From: Fusicatenibacter saccharivorans
Lineage (GTDB): Bacteria > Bacillota > Clostridia > Lachnospirales > Lachnospiraceae
Direction: 5' to 3'
Assembly (NCBI RefSeq): GCF_015557635.1
Contig: NZ_JADNOP010000003.1
Coordinates: 1-64,000, forward strand
Length of the DNA stretch: 64,000 nt
The translations under genes were made by a program, and so were the position numbers. Positions 17,217-25,830 of this stretch are shown here, piece after piece. Every line of letters begins with the position of its first letter. The first letter of the stretch is position 1. The notes under the pieces were generated by a model. That model saw only the letters and a list, made by a program, of their open reading frames with translations. It ran no database searches and was not told the DNA's origin.

Positions 17217-18144
17217 AGTCTTTTTCGGAAGCTTCGGCTGATGTTTTCTCTTCTGTGCGTTTTCGGAAATCCCGGGGGCTGCAGCTGTAGGTACGAAGGA
17301 AGATTTTGGAATAGTAGCTCTGATGATTGAAGCCGCATGCGGTACAAATTTCCGCGATCGACAGTTTCGTATTGTTTAAAAGATGGCAGCTCACCTCCAG
17401 GCGGTAATGGTTCAGAAAATCGATCGGACTCTGGTTCAGATAACGGCGGAAAATCTGACAGCACTTGTTGCGGCAGACTTTTCCGGCGGCTGCAATTTCG
17501 TCGAGATTGATGGACTCGCTGTAGTGGCTGTAAATATAAGACACCATATCACGCTGTACGAGAAGATCCGGCTCCTTCGGTTTTGCGGCCGCCTCATTTG
17601 GCATCATCGGATGGCTGCGCAAAAGACGGCACCATAAAAGCGATAGAAGTGCGGCGGCTTCTATTTCATAGGCGGCCGGATGCTCTTTTTTGATGCGGAG
17701 AATTTCAGGAAGAAGCTGCAGGGCTTCGGTATCCTCCGGAAACTCCGGTTTAAAATGAAGATATTCCAGAGACGGATTCGAGAGGACCGGTGCAATATAC
17801 GACTGGTACAGAACACTGTTCGTGATGAAAATTTTGGGATGACACAGAATACGGATAAAATCGCAGTCCTGCCCGTTTTCGGAATATCCGTAGTGCATCT
17901 GGCGGGAATTGACCATGAGGGCTTCACCGGTGTTTAACAGCACACGTTTTCCATTCATATAATAGTTCATCTGTCCGGAGCGGATATACACCCATTCGAT
18001 GTCTTCATGCCAGTGGCAAAGTGCCCTGTGATTCGGGTAGGCGGAAAGAAGTCCTTCCCGAATAGAAAGCGGAATGCCGACTTCATCGTAACGGACGATT
18101 TCAGATGCATCCCGCATGATTTTTGTTATAGGATCATTGACCAT
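17215..18144 (-). CDS. AraC-family regulator with N-terminal cupin sensor
   Basis: 309 aa. Residues 25-160 form a cupin-like ligand domain (CHWHEDIEWVYIRSGQMNYY). The last 100 residues are an AraC helix-turn-helix pair ending FLRTYSCSPRDFRKR. I place the start at 18144 (MVNDPIT) because AGAGGAGC precedes it; the open frame runs 21 codons further without a ribosome binding site. It is codirectional with, and upstream of, the alpha-glucosidase gene, so it probably controls it in response to a sugar. Confidence 0.88.
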   Translation of the reverse strand: MVNDPITKIMRDASEIVRYDEVGIPLSIREGLLSAYPNHRALCHWHEDIEWVYIRSGQMNYYMNGKRVLLNTGEALMVNSRQMHYGYSENGQDCDFIRILCHPKIFITNSVLYQSYIAPVLSNPSLEYLHFKPEFPEDTEALQLLPEILRIKKEHPAAYEIEAAALLSLLWCRLLRSHPMMPNEAAAKPKEPDLLVQRDMVSYIYSHYSESINLDEIAAAGKVCRNKCCQIFRRYLNQSPIDFLNHYRLEVSCHLLNNTKLSIAEICTACGFNHQSYYSKIFLRTYSCSPRDFRKRTEEKTSAEASEKD

Positions 18145-18342
18145 AAAAAGCTCCTCTTTCGTCTTGTTAAAAAATACAATAATTATAAAAATACGGAATA
18201 TTGTCATTGAAAAAACGCTAAATTCTAGATAATATGATTATAACATATCATAATGTTGAGGTCAAAAGGTGTTTAGCCCCCTTTGATACTATAGCAATCG
18301 TCGAAAACAATATGCACAAAGAAAAGGAGAAAAGGGAAAAAC

Positions 18343-18827
18343 ATGAATCAGGTAGAACGAAGAAAAAAACAGATGGAGCGTTTGTAAATCCGCCGTTTTA
18401 CTGCGATTACGGAAAAAATATCGAGGTCGGTAAAAACTTCTTTGCAAATTATAATTGTATGATTATCGATGTGGCAAAGGTTACCATTGGGGAGAACTGT
18501 ATGATGGCGCCGAATGTTGCAATTTATACCGCTGGTCATCCAATTCATCCGGCAGCAAGAAATTATGCTTATGAATATGGGATTGAGGTAACGATCGGTG
18601 ATAATGTATGGCTTGGCGGAAACACGGTTGTTGTGCCGGGGGTACATATCGGAAGTAATGTGGTTATCGGAGCAGGAAGCGTCGTGACAAAAGATATTCC
18701 GGACTGGAGCGTTGCCGTGGGAAATCCGTGCCGTGTGGTAAAAAAGATTACAGAAGAAGATAAACAGTATTATTTCAAGGACAGAAAATTTGATGATGAG
18801 GCATGGGAAGTCATCAAAGATCTGTAA
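18343..18827 (+). pseudogene. Sugar O-acetyltransferase (LacA/Maa type) with damaged N-terminus
   Basis: The left-handed beta-helix core is intact from NPPFYCDYGKNIEVG through hexapeptide repeats to VAVGNPCRVVKK, including the catalytic His (TAGHPIHP). The normal N-terminal helical region of about 50 residues is missing. The only start with a ribosome binding site (ATG 18343, MNQVERRKKQMERL) lies in another frame and stops at 18385, right where the core begins in the -1 frame, next to a run of seven A. A deletion with frameshift is the simplest reading. If the long frame from 18234 or 18312 is used instead, the first 60 residues are unlike the family. Confidence 0.65.
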
Positions 18828-18860
18828 AAACGAAAAGCTTTCCTGGGCAGTCATGCGATG

Positions 18861-18918
18861 AAAAAACTCTGTACCGTATCCATCTGGGAATTTCCGGGGA
18901 TGCGATGCAGAGTTTTTT
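18861..18918 (+). terminator. Rho-independent terminator
   Basis: AAAAAACTCTG/CAGAGTTTTTT outer stem with an inner ATCC/GGAT pairing. It is symmetrical, so it can also act on the minus strand, downstream of tRNA-Phe. Confidence 0.75.
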
Positions 18919-19005
18919 ACTTTACCTATGCGATAGGAGACAGGAAATTCTGCCGGATTTTGCTATGGCAAAAAAAATGTGAATCCTATTTTGGGCAGCA
19001 AAAAA

Positions 19006-19078
<73 letters not shown>

Positions 19079-19107
19079 ATTTGGATTTCCTGTTGGAAAC
19101 CTTTGTT

Positions 19108-19136
19108 AATATAACATGAATTCACGAAAATTGCAA
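19108..19136 (-). promoter_or_regulatory. Promoter of tRNA-Phe
   Basis: On the minus strand TTGCAA (19131-19136), a 17-nt spacer and TATATT (19108-19113), about 30 nt before the tRNA 5' end. Confidence 0.65.
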
Positions 19137-19258
19137 CTGTTTTGTTGAAAATCGTGAAAAAATTGTGCTTTTTGGGGAATGGCGGTGTATTTTCGTTCGA
19201 GAATGTGGTAGTATAAAAGGTATGCAAAGAGGAAGCAAGGAGAAGTATTAAAAAGATT

Positions 19259-21010
19259 ATGAAAATTATTCTGACTGCGGTCAACGCAAAATATATTCAT
19301 TCCAATCTTGCAGTTTACACGCTGCAGGCGAGCGCGGAGAAAGCCGGTGTGTTCCCGGAGATCCGTGAGTTTACGATCAACCAGTCAAAAGATTCCATGC
19401 TGCGGAGTCTGTTTCTGGCGTATGCGGATGTCGTCTGTGTGTCGTGTTATATCTGGAACATATCTATTGTGGAAGATTTGATTACGGAATATCACAAAAT
19501 CAGCCCGGAAACGAAGATCTGGCTTGGCGGGCCGGAGGTGTCGTACCACGCGGAGGAGATGCTGGAGCAGTATCCGTTCCTTGACGGAATCATGAAGGGT
19601 GAGGGCGAAATTACCTTCCGTGAACTGGCAGTGTATTACCAGAATCAGGAGAACGGCACGGAGGGGAAAACGCTTGAAGAGATCCACGGCATTACATACC
19701 GTGATGCAGAAGGAGCCATCAAAAGCAACCCGTGGCGTCCGGCCATGGATCTGTCCGAGGTGGATTTTCCGTATGCGAATCTGAAAAAATTCGAGAACCG
19801 CATCATTTATTATGAGTCAAGCCGCGGTTGCCCGTTTTCATGCAGTTACTGTCTTTCTTCTATTGATAAGCGGCTTCGGTTCCGAAATCTGGATCTGGTC
19901 AAAAAGGAACTCGCCTTTTTCCTGGAACAGAAAGTACCGCAGGTCAAATTTGTGGACCGTACGTTCAACTGCAGGAAAGACCATGCAATGGCGGTCTGGA
20001 AATTCATTGCAGAGCATGACAACGGCGTGACGAATTTCCACTTTGAGATCGCCGCTGATCTGATGACTGAGGAGGAACTGGAACTCTTAAATACCCTGCG
20101 TCCGGGGCTGGTACAGCTTGAGATCGGCGTTCAGTCTACGAATCCGCAGACGATCGAGGCGATCCACCGGAAGATGGATTTTGGAAGAGTCACAGAGATT
20201 GTAAACCGGATTGCGAAGGGAAGAAACATCCATCAGCATCTCGACCTGATCGCGGGCCTGCCGTATGAGGATTATGACAGTTTCCGCCGTTCGTTTGCGG
20301 ATGTCTATGCACTGCGTCCGCAGCAGTTACAGCTGGGATTTTTGAAAGTGCTGCGCGGTTCTTTCATGTATGAGCATACCGAGGAATATGACTGTCATTA
20401 TCAGGAGCGCGAACCATATGAGGTACTGTACACGAAATGGCTGCCGTACGACGATGTGCTGAAGCTCAAAGACGTGGAGGAGATGGTGGAAGTCTACTAC
20501 AACAGCGGCCAGTTCGTCCACACACTGCCGATGATCGAGCGTCTGTATGAGAACCCGTTCGATTTCTTCCAGGAGCTCGGCGATTTCTACCGGGCAAAGG
20601 GCTACAGTGAGGCGGCACATAACCGGATTCAGCGGTATGAAATTCTGCTCGAGTTTTTGCAGGACGAAAAACAGCAGGACGAAGCATTCTTCCGTCAGAT
20701 GATGGTGCTCGATCTGTATGCGCGTGAAAATATGAAGACACGGCCGCGCTTTGCAAAAGATCCGTCCGAATGGAAAAACGAGTCGCGTGACTTTTATCAG
20801 AAAGAAGCCGAAACGAGAACACTTCTGCCATCGTATACGACATACGATTGGAAGCAGCTGCAGCGCATGACGCATGTGGAAGTTTTTGATTACGATGTGC
20901 TCGGAAACGGGGAAAAGGCGCGTACGGTACTCCTGTTTGATTATCAGAAGCGCGATCCGCTGACGGGAAATGCGGAGATGATCGACTGCAGTGAGTTTTT
21001 TTACGCTTGA
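19259..21010 (+). CDS. B12-binding domain radical SAM protein (DUF4080 type)
   Basis: 583 aa. Residues 1-140 form a cobalamin-binding Rossmann domain. The radical SAM barrel follows with the cluster motif CPFSCSYC (Cys191, Cys195, Cys198). The last 180 residues match the DUF4080-type tail. Members are thought to be cobalamin-dependent radical enzymes, but the substrate is unknown, so only the chemistry class can be given. It is divergent from tRNA-Phe and followed 41 nt later by the exonuclease gene. The start at 19259 is preceded by AAGGAG some 18 nt away, so the start is slightly uncertain. Confidence 0.85.
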   Translation: MKIILTAVNAKYIHSNLAVYTLQASAEKAGVFPEIREFTINQSKDSMLRSLFLAYADVVCVSCYIWNISIVEDLITEYHKISPETKIWLGGPEVSYHAEEMLEQYPFLDGIMKGEGEITFRELAVYYQNQENGTEGKTLEEIHGITYRDAEGAIKSNPWRPAMDLSEVDFPYANLKKFENRIIYYESSRGCPFSCSYCLSSIDKRLRFRNLDLVKKELAFFLEQKVPQVKFVDRTFNCRKDHAMAVWKFIAEHDNGVTNFHFEIAADLMTEEELELLNTLRPGLVQLEIGVQSTNPQTIEAIHRKMDFGRVTEIVNRIAKGRNIHQHLDLIAGLPYEDYDSFRRSFADVYALRPQQLQLGFLKVLRGSFMYEHTEEYDCHYQEREPYEVLYTKWLPYDDVLKLKDVEEMVEVYYNSGQFVHTLPMIERLYENPFDFFQELGDFYRAKGYSEAAHNRIQRYEILLEFLQDEKQQDEAFFRQMMVLDLYARENMKTRPRFAKDPSEWKNESRDFYQKEAETRTLLPSYTTYDWKQLQRMTHVEVFDYDVLGNGEKARTVLLFDYQKRDPLTGNAEMIDCSEFFYA

Positions 21011-21051
21011 CATTTCAAAAGAACATGAGATACTAGAAAAGGTAATAAAAG

Positions 21052-21789
21052 ATGAAAATACAAGATTTTGTAGTGCTCGATCTTGAGACAACGGGTCTTT
21101 CTGTAAAGGAAGACCAGATTCTGGAGATCGGTGCAGTAAAAGTGCAGGGCGGAGAGGTCACGGCATCGTATGAGACTTTCGTCAATCCGGGCAGAAAAGT
21201 GCCGGAGCGGATCACGGAACTCACCGGAATCCGGGATGAGATGATTGCGGATGCGCCCGATGTGGAGACTGCTGTCCGCGGCTTTCTGGATTTCTGCGGC
21301 GGCCTGCCGCTTCTGGGGCACAATATTCTGTTCGATTACAGCTTCATCAAGCAGGCAGCGATAAATGCCCGTCTGGACTTTGAAAAAGAAGCGTGGGATA
21401 CGTTGAAAATTGCACGGAAAGCCCTCCCGGATCTGGAGAGCAGAAGCCTTGAAGCACTCTGCGGCTACTATCAGATCCCGCGGGAACACGCACACCGTGC
21501 AATGGACGATGTGCTGGAAACGCTGGCACTGTTCCGAAAACTGGAAGAAGGATTTTCGGAAGATCACCCGGAATGGTTTGCCGCAGCGCCTCTGAAGGCC
21601 AAAATGAAACGCGAGGTTCCGGCGACGGAGGCACAGAAAAAATATCTGGCGGACCTGATCCGGTACCATGAGCTGGATCTCGAACCGGAGTGGGGAGCAC
21701 TCACAAAAAGCCGTGCATCCCGCATGATCGATCAGATTATTCTGGCACATGGAAGAATGGAAAAACGACAGAGAACTGAGAAAAAATAG
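21052..21789 (+). CDS. DnaQ-like 3'-5' exonuclease
   Basis: 245 aa. All exonuclease motifs are present: ExoI DLETTGL (residues 8-14), ExoII HNILFDYSFI, and ExoIII HRAMDDVLETL with its His and Asp, as in the PolC/DinG exonuclease group. A C-terminal 60-residue helical extension (ATEAQKKYLADLIRYHELD) is of unknown role. It probably trims single-stranded or mismatched DNA ends. It lies in an apparent operon with the small membrane protein and VanW genes downstream. Confidence 0.88.
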   Translation: MKIQDFVVLDLETTGLSVKEDQILEIGAVKVQGGEVTASYETFVNPGRKVPERITELTGIRDEMIADAPDVETAVRGFLDFCGGLPLLGHNILFDYSFIKQAAINARLDFEKEAWDTLKIARKALPDLESRSLEALCGYYQIPREHAHRAMDDVLETLALFRKLEEGFSEDHPEWFAAAPLKAKMKREVPATEAQKKYLADLIRYHELDLEPEWGALTKSRASRMIDQIILAHGRMEKRQRTEKK

Positions 21790-21813
21790 AAGAGAAAAAG
21801 AAAGGATGGAACG

Positions 21814-21972
21814 ATGAGTAATAAAGTCAATCGAAAAGCCCCGACAGAGGCACAGAAAAAGAAGAAAGATCCGCTGGCAAAGAAGAGAAATGCAGCAAAG
21901 ATGCTGGCATTGATTCTTGCAGTGGTTATGGTGCTTGGTATGGTTCTTCCAGCACTTTTATGGCTGGTGTAA
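21814..21972 (+). CDS. Small single-pass membrane protein
   Basis: 52 aa: a very basic first half (KAPTEAQKKKKDPLAKKRN) followed by one hydrophobic helix (MLALILAVVMVLGMVLPALLWLV). AAAGGATGG precedes the ATG, and the gene lies 24 nt after the exonuclease gene and 55 nt before the VanW gene. The sequence gives no function. Positive-inside topology predicts a cytoplasmic N-terminus. Confidence 0.65.
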   Translation: MSNKVNRKAPTEAQKKKKDPLAKKRNAAKMLALILAVVMVLGMVLPALLWLV

Positions 21973-22027
21973 AGAGATTCTGTAAAAGACAGAGTGAAAT
22001 GGGAAACGGATCAAGAAGAGGCACAGT

Positions 22028-23581
22028 ATGAAAAACAGCAGAAAAATGAGAGGCCTGCTGGTGATGCTTATCGCATTCGCATTCTGCTTTCTGGCAGAAC
22101 CAGTCAAAGCGGATGACCGGACAGCGCTGGACGGAATCTATGTAGAAGACATTTCCGTCGGCGGTATGACCGAAGAGCAGATCACACAGGCAGTAAACGA
22201 CAAAATTGAACAGTTAAAACCCTCGGTTATCAACCTGTCTGCCGGAGAGCAGAATGCACAGGTGACAGCAGGGGATCTCGGACTTTCCTGCGCCAACCCG
22301 GAGGTGGCAAGAGAAGCCGTCACAATCGGGCAGGAAGGCAATGTACTGAAGCGGTTCCTGACACAGAACCGGCTCAAAAATGGAGAGACGGTGACGTTTT
22401 CCCTGAAATATACAGTCGATGGCGAGGCAGCGCGCCAGGCGGTAGAAAACAACACGGCCGTGCTGAACCGCGAGGCAACAGATGCAACGCTGACCCGCGA
22501 AAACGGCGAATTTATCGTCAATCCGGGCCAGACCGGATGCAGCGTCAACGTGGATGAGTCCACGGCGAAGGTTGTCAATTACCTGACGACAAGCTGGCGG
22601 GGCGGTATCGGCGGCGTAGAACTGGTAACAGAAGAAACACCGGCAGGCGGCAATCCGGAGCAGCTTGCACTTGTCAAAGATCTGCTCGGCGAGGGTATGA
22701 CGGAGTATGGCAACGGTACGAGCGGCAGAAAACAGAATGTCGCAGTCGGCGCAGAGAAGATTAACGGAACGCTGGTACAGCCGGGCGAGGAATTTTCCGT
22801 AGAGGCGGTCGTTGTGCCGTTTGATGCGGAAAATGGTTATGCACTGGCAGCATCGTATGAGATGGGCAAGGTCGTCGATTCGTACGGCGGCGGTATCTGC
22901 CAGGTTTCCACAACGCTCTATGTTGCTGTCTTAAAAGCAGAGCTTGAGGTGACGGAGCGGTACAGCCATTCCATGATTGTCCACTATGTGGATCCGTCGA
23001 TGGATGCGGCGATTGCAGAGGGATTGAAAGACCTGAAATTCATCAACAATACGGATGCGCCGATTTATATTGAGGCGAGCGCGGACGGAAGCACCCTGCA
23101 TTTTGCCATCTACGGCCATGAGACGAGAGATCCGAACCGCACGGTCCGCTATGAGAGTGAGACGACAAGCACGGAGGATCCGACGCCGGGCCTGACGGAA
23201 GATGCGAATGCATCGTTTGGAACAATTGAACAGACATCGTACGGCTATCAGGGTTCGACGGCGCGGCTGTGGAAGATTGTGAATGACAATGGAAATGAGA
23301 CGAAGGAGCAGGTGAATTCCAGCACTTACCGCATGACATCGGATGTCTATACCGTGGGAACAAAGACGGACAATGCAGCGGCGCGTGCGGAAATGCAGGC
23401 GGCGATTGCGGCAAATGATCTTGCAAAAGCAAAGGAAGTTGCAGCGAAATACAGCCAGAGCAGTTCGTCATCGAGTTCTTCGGAGAAGAAGGAAGACAGC
23501 AGCGATGATTCGGATTCGGATGGTACGGAAAAGACGGACGACAGTAGCGATACAGAGAAAACGGAGGACGATGAGGACTAG
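22028..23581 (+). CDS. VanW family protein with signal peptide
   Basis: 517 aa. A signal peptide (LLVMLIAFAFCFLAEPVKA) is followed by a peptidoglycan-binding-4-type domain (GIYVEDISVGGMTEEQ..., residues 37-190). The VanW domain follows, with QPGEEFSVEAVV and GGGICQVSTTLY, the conserved core. Residues 470-517 are a Ser/Asp/Lys low-complexity tail. VanW proteins sit at the cell surface and are linked to the cell wall, but their reaction is unknown. This is a chromosomal, housekeeping-type copy with no vancomycin-resistance genes near it. Confidence 0.88.
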   Translation: MKNSRKMRGLLVMLIAFAFCFLAEPVKADDRTALDGIYVEDISVGGMTEEQITQAVNDKIEQLKPSVINLSAGEQNAQVTAGDLGLSCANPEVAREAVTIGQEGNVLKRFLTQNRLKNGETVTFSLKYTVDGEAARQAVENNTAVLNREATDATLTRENGEFIVNPGQTGCSVNVDESTAKVVNYLTTSWRGGIGGVELVTEETPAGGNPEQLALVKDLLGEGMTEYGNGTSGRKQNVAVGAEKINGTLVQPGEEFSVEAVVVPFDAENGYALAASYEMGKVVDSYGGGICQVSTTLYVAVLKAELEVTERYSHSMIVHYVDPSMDAAIAEGLKDLKFINNTDAPIYIEASADGSTLHFAIYGHETRDPNRTVRYESETTSTEDPTPGLTEDANASFGTIEQTSYGYQGSTARLWKIVNDNGNETKEQVNSSTYRMTSDVYTVGTKTDNAAARAEMQAAIAANDLAKAKEVAAKYSQSSSSSSSSEKKEDSSDDSDSDGTEKTDDSSDTEKTEDDED

Positions 23582-23591
23582 GCGTTTTCTG

Positions 23592-23624
23592 GTTACAATT
23601 CGCTGGGAACCAGTGAACTGTAAC
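23592..23624. repeat. Dispersed TGTTAC-type hairpin
   Basis: GTTACAATTCGCTGG pairs with CCAGTGAACTGTAAC (one mismatch, one wobble, 3-nt loop). It belongs to the same family as the copies at 12806 and 30484. Confidence 0.6.
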
Positions 23625-23642
23625 ATTTTCCGTGAAAAATGG

Positions 23643-23684
23643 GAAAGCAGAGGGAAAAGGAGTACGGATTCCGTCTGCTTTTTC
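23643..23684 (+). terminator. Terminator after the VanW gene
   Basis: GAAAGCAGA/TCTGCTTTTTC stem with a 22-nt loop and T-run. It ends before the ribosome binding site of the next gene. Confidence 0.65.
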
Positions 23685-23716
23685 GTTTGAAACAGGAAGT
23701 TCGAGGAGGACAAGGA

Positions 23717-24697
23717 ATGCGAAAGGGTAAATTACAGCAGAGCGTGCTGGTGCGCTCGGTGTTTAAGATGCTGGGGCAGAAAAGAGAGGACGCAGCAGGG
23801 CCGGCGGTCGGACGCGGGGTATCGGCACTTGCAGGAGAAAAGGAGACGCAGGTGTTTTCGTGTGCGCCGGTGCTGGTGAAGGATCCGGAGGACGCGGTGC
23901 TCGCGGTCTGCCGGGTGTGCAACAGTGTGGCCGCGGCGGGGGCATCGGCAAAAGGAGTGCTGGTGTCGCTGATGCTGCCGGAGGCGATGGAAGAAAAGGA
24001 TTTAAAGGAGCTGATGCGGGCGGTTGACGGTGCGTGTGTGCGGTATGGAACTGCGGTGATCGGCGGGCATACGGAGGTGACGGACGGGGTTTTGTATCCG
24101 GTGCTTACCGTGACGGCGGCAGGCGGGACAACGCGTGCGGGGCTGTTTGATCCGTCGTGTGTGACAGCGGATTTGGATCTTGTCGTGACGAAGGGGATTG
24201 CGCTTGGCGCGGTGTCTTATCTGGCAAAGACAAGAAGGGATGAGCTTCTGACGAGATTTTCTCCGGGATTTATCCATGGGGCGGCGGATTTTTCGGAGGA
24301 TTACTCTGTCTGCCGTGAGGCGGAGATTGCGATCGAGCACGGTGTGGCTGCGATGCAGGATCTCTCGGAGGGCGGGATTTTCGGGGCGCTCTGGGAGATG
24401 GCGGACGGCGCGGGTATCGGGCTTGATGTGGCGCTGAAGAGGATTCCGATCCAGCAGGAGACGGTGGAGATCTGTGAGTTTTTCGGAGTGAATCCGTATC
24501 AGATGCTTTCGACGGGGGCGCTGCTGATTGCAGCGGCGGACGGCGAGGGGCTGGTGCAGAAAATGGCACTCGAAGGGATTCCATCGGCGGTGATTGGGCG
24601 GACGACATCCGGGAAGGAGAGGATTCTCCGGAACGGGGAAGAGGTCCGGTATCTGGATAAGCCGCAGATGGATGAGATGTATCGGGTTGGCAGATAA
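23717..24697 (+). CDS. AIR synthase-related protein (PurM/HypE/ThiL-like)
   Basis: 326 aa with the PurM-like two-domain fold: an N-terminal ATP-binding half (CAPVLVKDPEDAVLAVCRVCNSVAAAGA) and a C-terminal half with the glycine-rich QDLSEGGIFGALWEMADGAG. It resembles the HypE/AIR-synthase-related group of ATP-dependent enzymes, but no hydrogenase, purine or thiamine gene adjoins it, so the substrate is unknown. The start at 23717 is set by GAGGAGG; a longer frame from 23639 would cross the upstream terminator. The third positions are noticeably G-rich compared with its neighbours. Confidence 0.8.
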   Translation: MRKGKLQQSVLVRSVFKMLGQKREDAAGPAVGRGVSALAGEKETQVFSCAPVLVKDPEDAVLAVCRVCNSVAAAGASAKGVLVSLMLPEAMEEKDLKELMRAVDGACVRYGTAVIGGHTEVTDGVLYPVLTVTAAGGTTRAGLFDPSCVTADLDLVVTKGIALGAVSYLAKTRRDELLTRFSPGFIHGAADFSEDYSVCREAEIAIEHGVAAMQDLSEGGIFGALWEMADGAGIGLDVALKRIPIQQETVEICEFFGVNPYQMLSTGALLIAAADGEGLVQKMALEGIPSAVIGRTTSGKERILRNGEEVRYLDKPQMDEMYRVGR

Positions 24698-24729
24698 GGC
24701 TTAAATATACGACAGGAGTGATTGGTAAA

Positions 24730-25230
24730 ATGGCACATTTGAATATTGTTCTTCATGAGCCGGAGATTCCAGCAAATACAGGTAATATCGGACGGACGTG
24801 TGTGGCGACGGGGACAAGGCTGCATCTGATTAAGCCGCTGGGGTTTGATATTTCGGACAAGGCGGTGAAACGCGCGGGGCTGGATTACTGGCCGAAGCTG
24901 GATGTGACGGTGTATGAGAGTTACGAGGATTTTCTAGAGAGAAATCCGGGGGCGAAGATTTACTATGCGACGACGAAGGGGCCGCAGACGTATGTGGATG
25001 TGCAGTATGAAGAGGACTGCTTTATCATGTTCGGAAAGGAAAGCGCGGGGATTCCAGAGGATATTCTGTACAATAATCAGGAGACGGCGGTGCGGATTCC
25101 GATGATTAATGATATTCGTTCGCTGAACCTTTCAAATTCCGTGGCGATCGTACTGTACGAGGCACTGCGGCAGAATAACTTTGACCATATGCAGCTCGCG
25201 GGGCATTTGCGGACGCATGAGTGGAGGTAG
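24730..25230 (+). CDS. trmL: tRNA (cytidine/uridine-34-2'-O)-methyltransferase TrmL
   Basis: 166 aa, the family size. SPOUT-fold motifs are all present: the N-terminal NIVLHEPEIPANTGNIGRT, the middle FGKESAGIP and the C-terminal RSLNLSNSVAIVLYEALRQ that forms the knotted SAM site. It methylates the ribose of the wobble base in leucine tRNAs in the cytoplasm. ATG 24730 follows AGGAG; GTG 24718 in the same frame overlaps that site. Confidence 0.93.
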   Translation: MAHLNIVLHEPEIPANTGNIGRTCVATGTRLHLIKPLGFDISDKAVKRAGLDYWPKLDVTVYESYEDFLERNPGAKIYYATTKGPQTYVDVQYEEDCFIMFGKESAGIPEDILYNNQETAVRIPMINDIRSLNLSNSVAIVLYEALRQNNFDHMQLAGHLRTHEWR

Positions 25231-25272
25231 ACGGACGGGACTCTGGTGATCGTAGACGGAACTGCATTCTTT

Positions 25273-25764
25273 TTATAAGGAAGAAGTTAAGATCATTTCC
25301 AATTCGGCGAAGACCTGCTCGGCGTAAAGCTGTTTGATTTCGTGGCGGGTCATGCCGGAGACGTTGGTCTGGAAGGTGAAGGTGTGGGCTTGGGTTTTGT
25401 ATAAAATACAGAAGTACACGACGCCCTGTACGCTGTCAGCGTTGTTGGGGTCGAGATTTCCGGTTGTGCCGGTGATTCCGATGGCGATGGCGGTGTGCAG
25501 GTTTTCTTGTACTGTGCGGGCCATGGCTTCGGCGCATTCGGGGGAGTAGACGCCGTGGATTTCGATGACGGAAGGGTCGACGCCGACGAGGACTTTGGTT
25601 TCGTTCAGATACGTGACGTAGCCGCCGGGGAAAATGGCGGAGGCGCCTTCGGTGTCGGTGATTAGGGAGGCGATCAGGCCGGAAGTGCAGCTTTCCATGG
25701 TGGAAATGGTGGTGTGGGATGCAATGAGCTGTTTGATGATGGAATCAATGGTGTTTGGGTTCAT
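25273..25764 (-). CDS. pncC: Nicotinamide-nucleotide amidohydrolase (CinA C-terminal domain)
   Basis: 163 aa, the stand-alone CinA C-domain or PncC. Motifs are STMESCTSGLIASLITD (catalytic Ser/Thr region), FPGGYVTYLNETKV and AIGITGTTGN. It deamidates nicotinamide mononucleotide to nicotinate mononucleotide in NAD recycling. AGGTAATTTT precedes the start on the minus strand. It is last in a minus-strand series after the two-component genes, separated from them by a terminator, and convergent with trmL. Confidence 0.9.
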   Translation of the reverse strand: MNPNTIDSIIKQLIASHTTISTMESCTSGLIASLITDTEGASAIFPGGYVTYLNETKVLVGVDPSVIEIHGVYSPECAEAMARTVQENLHTAIAIGITGTTGNLDPNNADSVQGVVYFCILYKTQAHTFTFQTNVSGMTRHEIKQLYAEQVFAELEMILTSSL

Positions 25765-25804
25765 AGTGAAAATTACCTCCAGAGTTAGTTTGATATGTCT
25801 GGCA

Positions 25805-25830
25805 AAAAAGCCCCTCGGCGGAGGGGCTTA
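25805..25830 (-). terminator. Terminator of the two-component operon
   Basis: On the minus strand AAGCCCCTC-CGCC-GAGGGGCTT followed by six T residues. It begins directly at the kinase stop codon. Confidence 0.9.

Noticed and set aside
22028-23581. Vancomycin-resistance gene
   Set aside because: VanW-domain proteins are widespread on clostridial chromosomes, and no vanA/B ligase, vanH or vanX is near.
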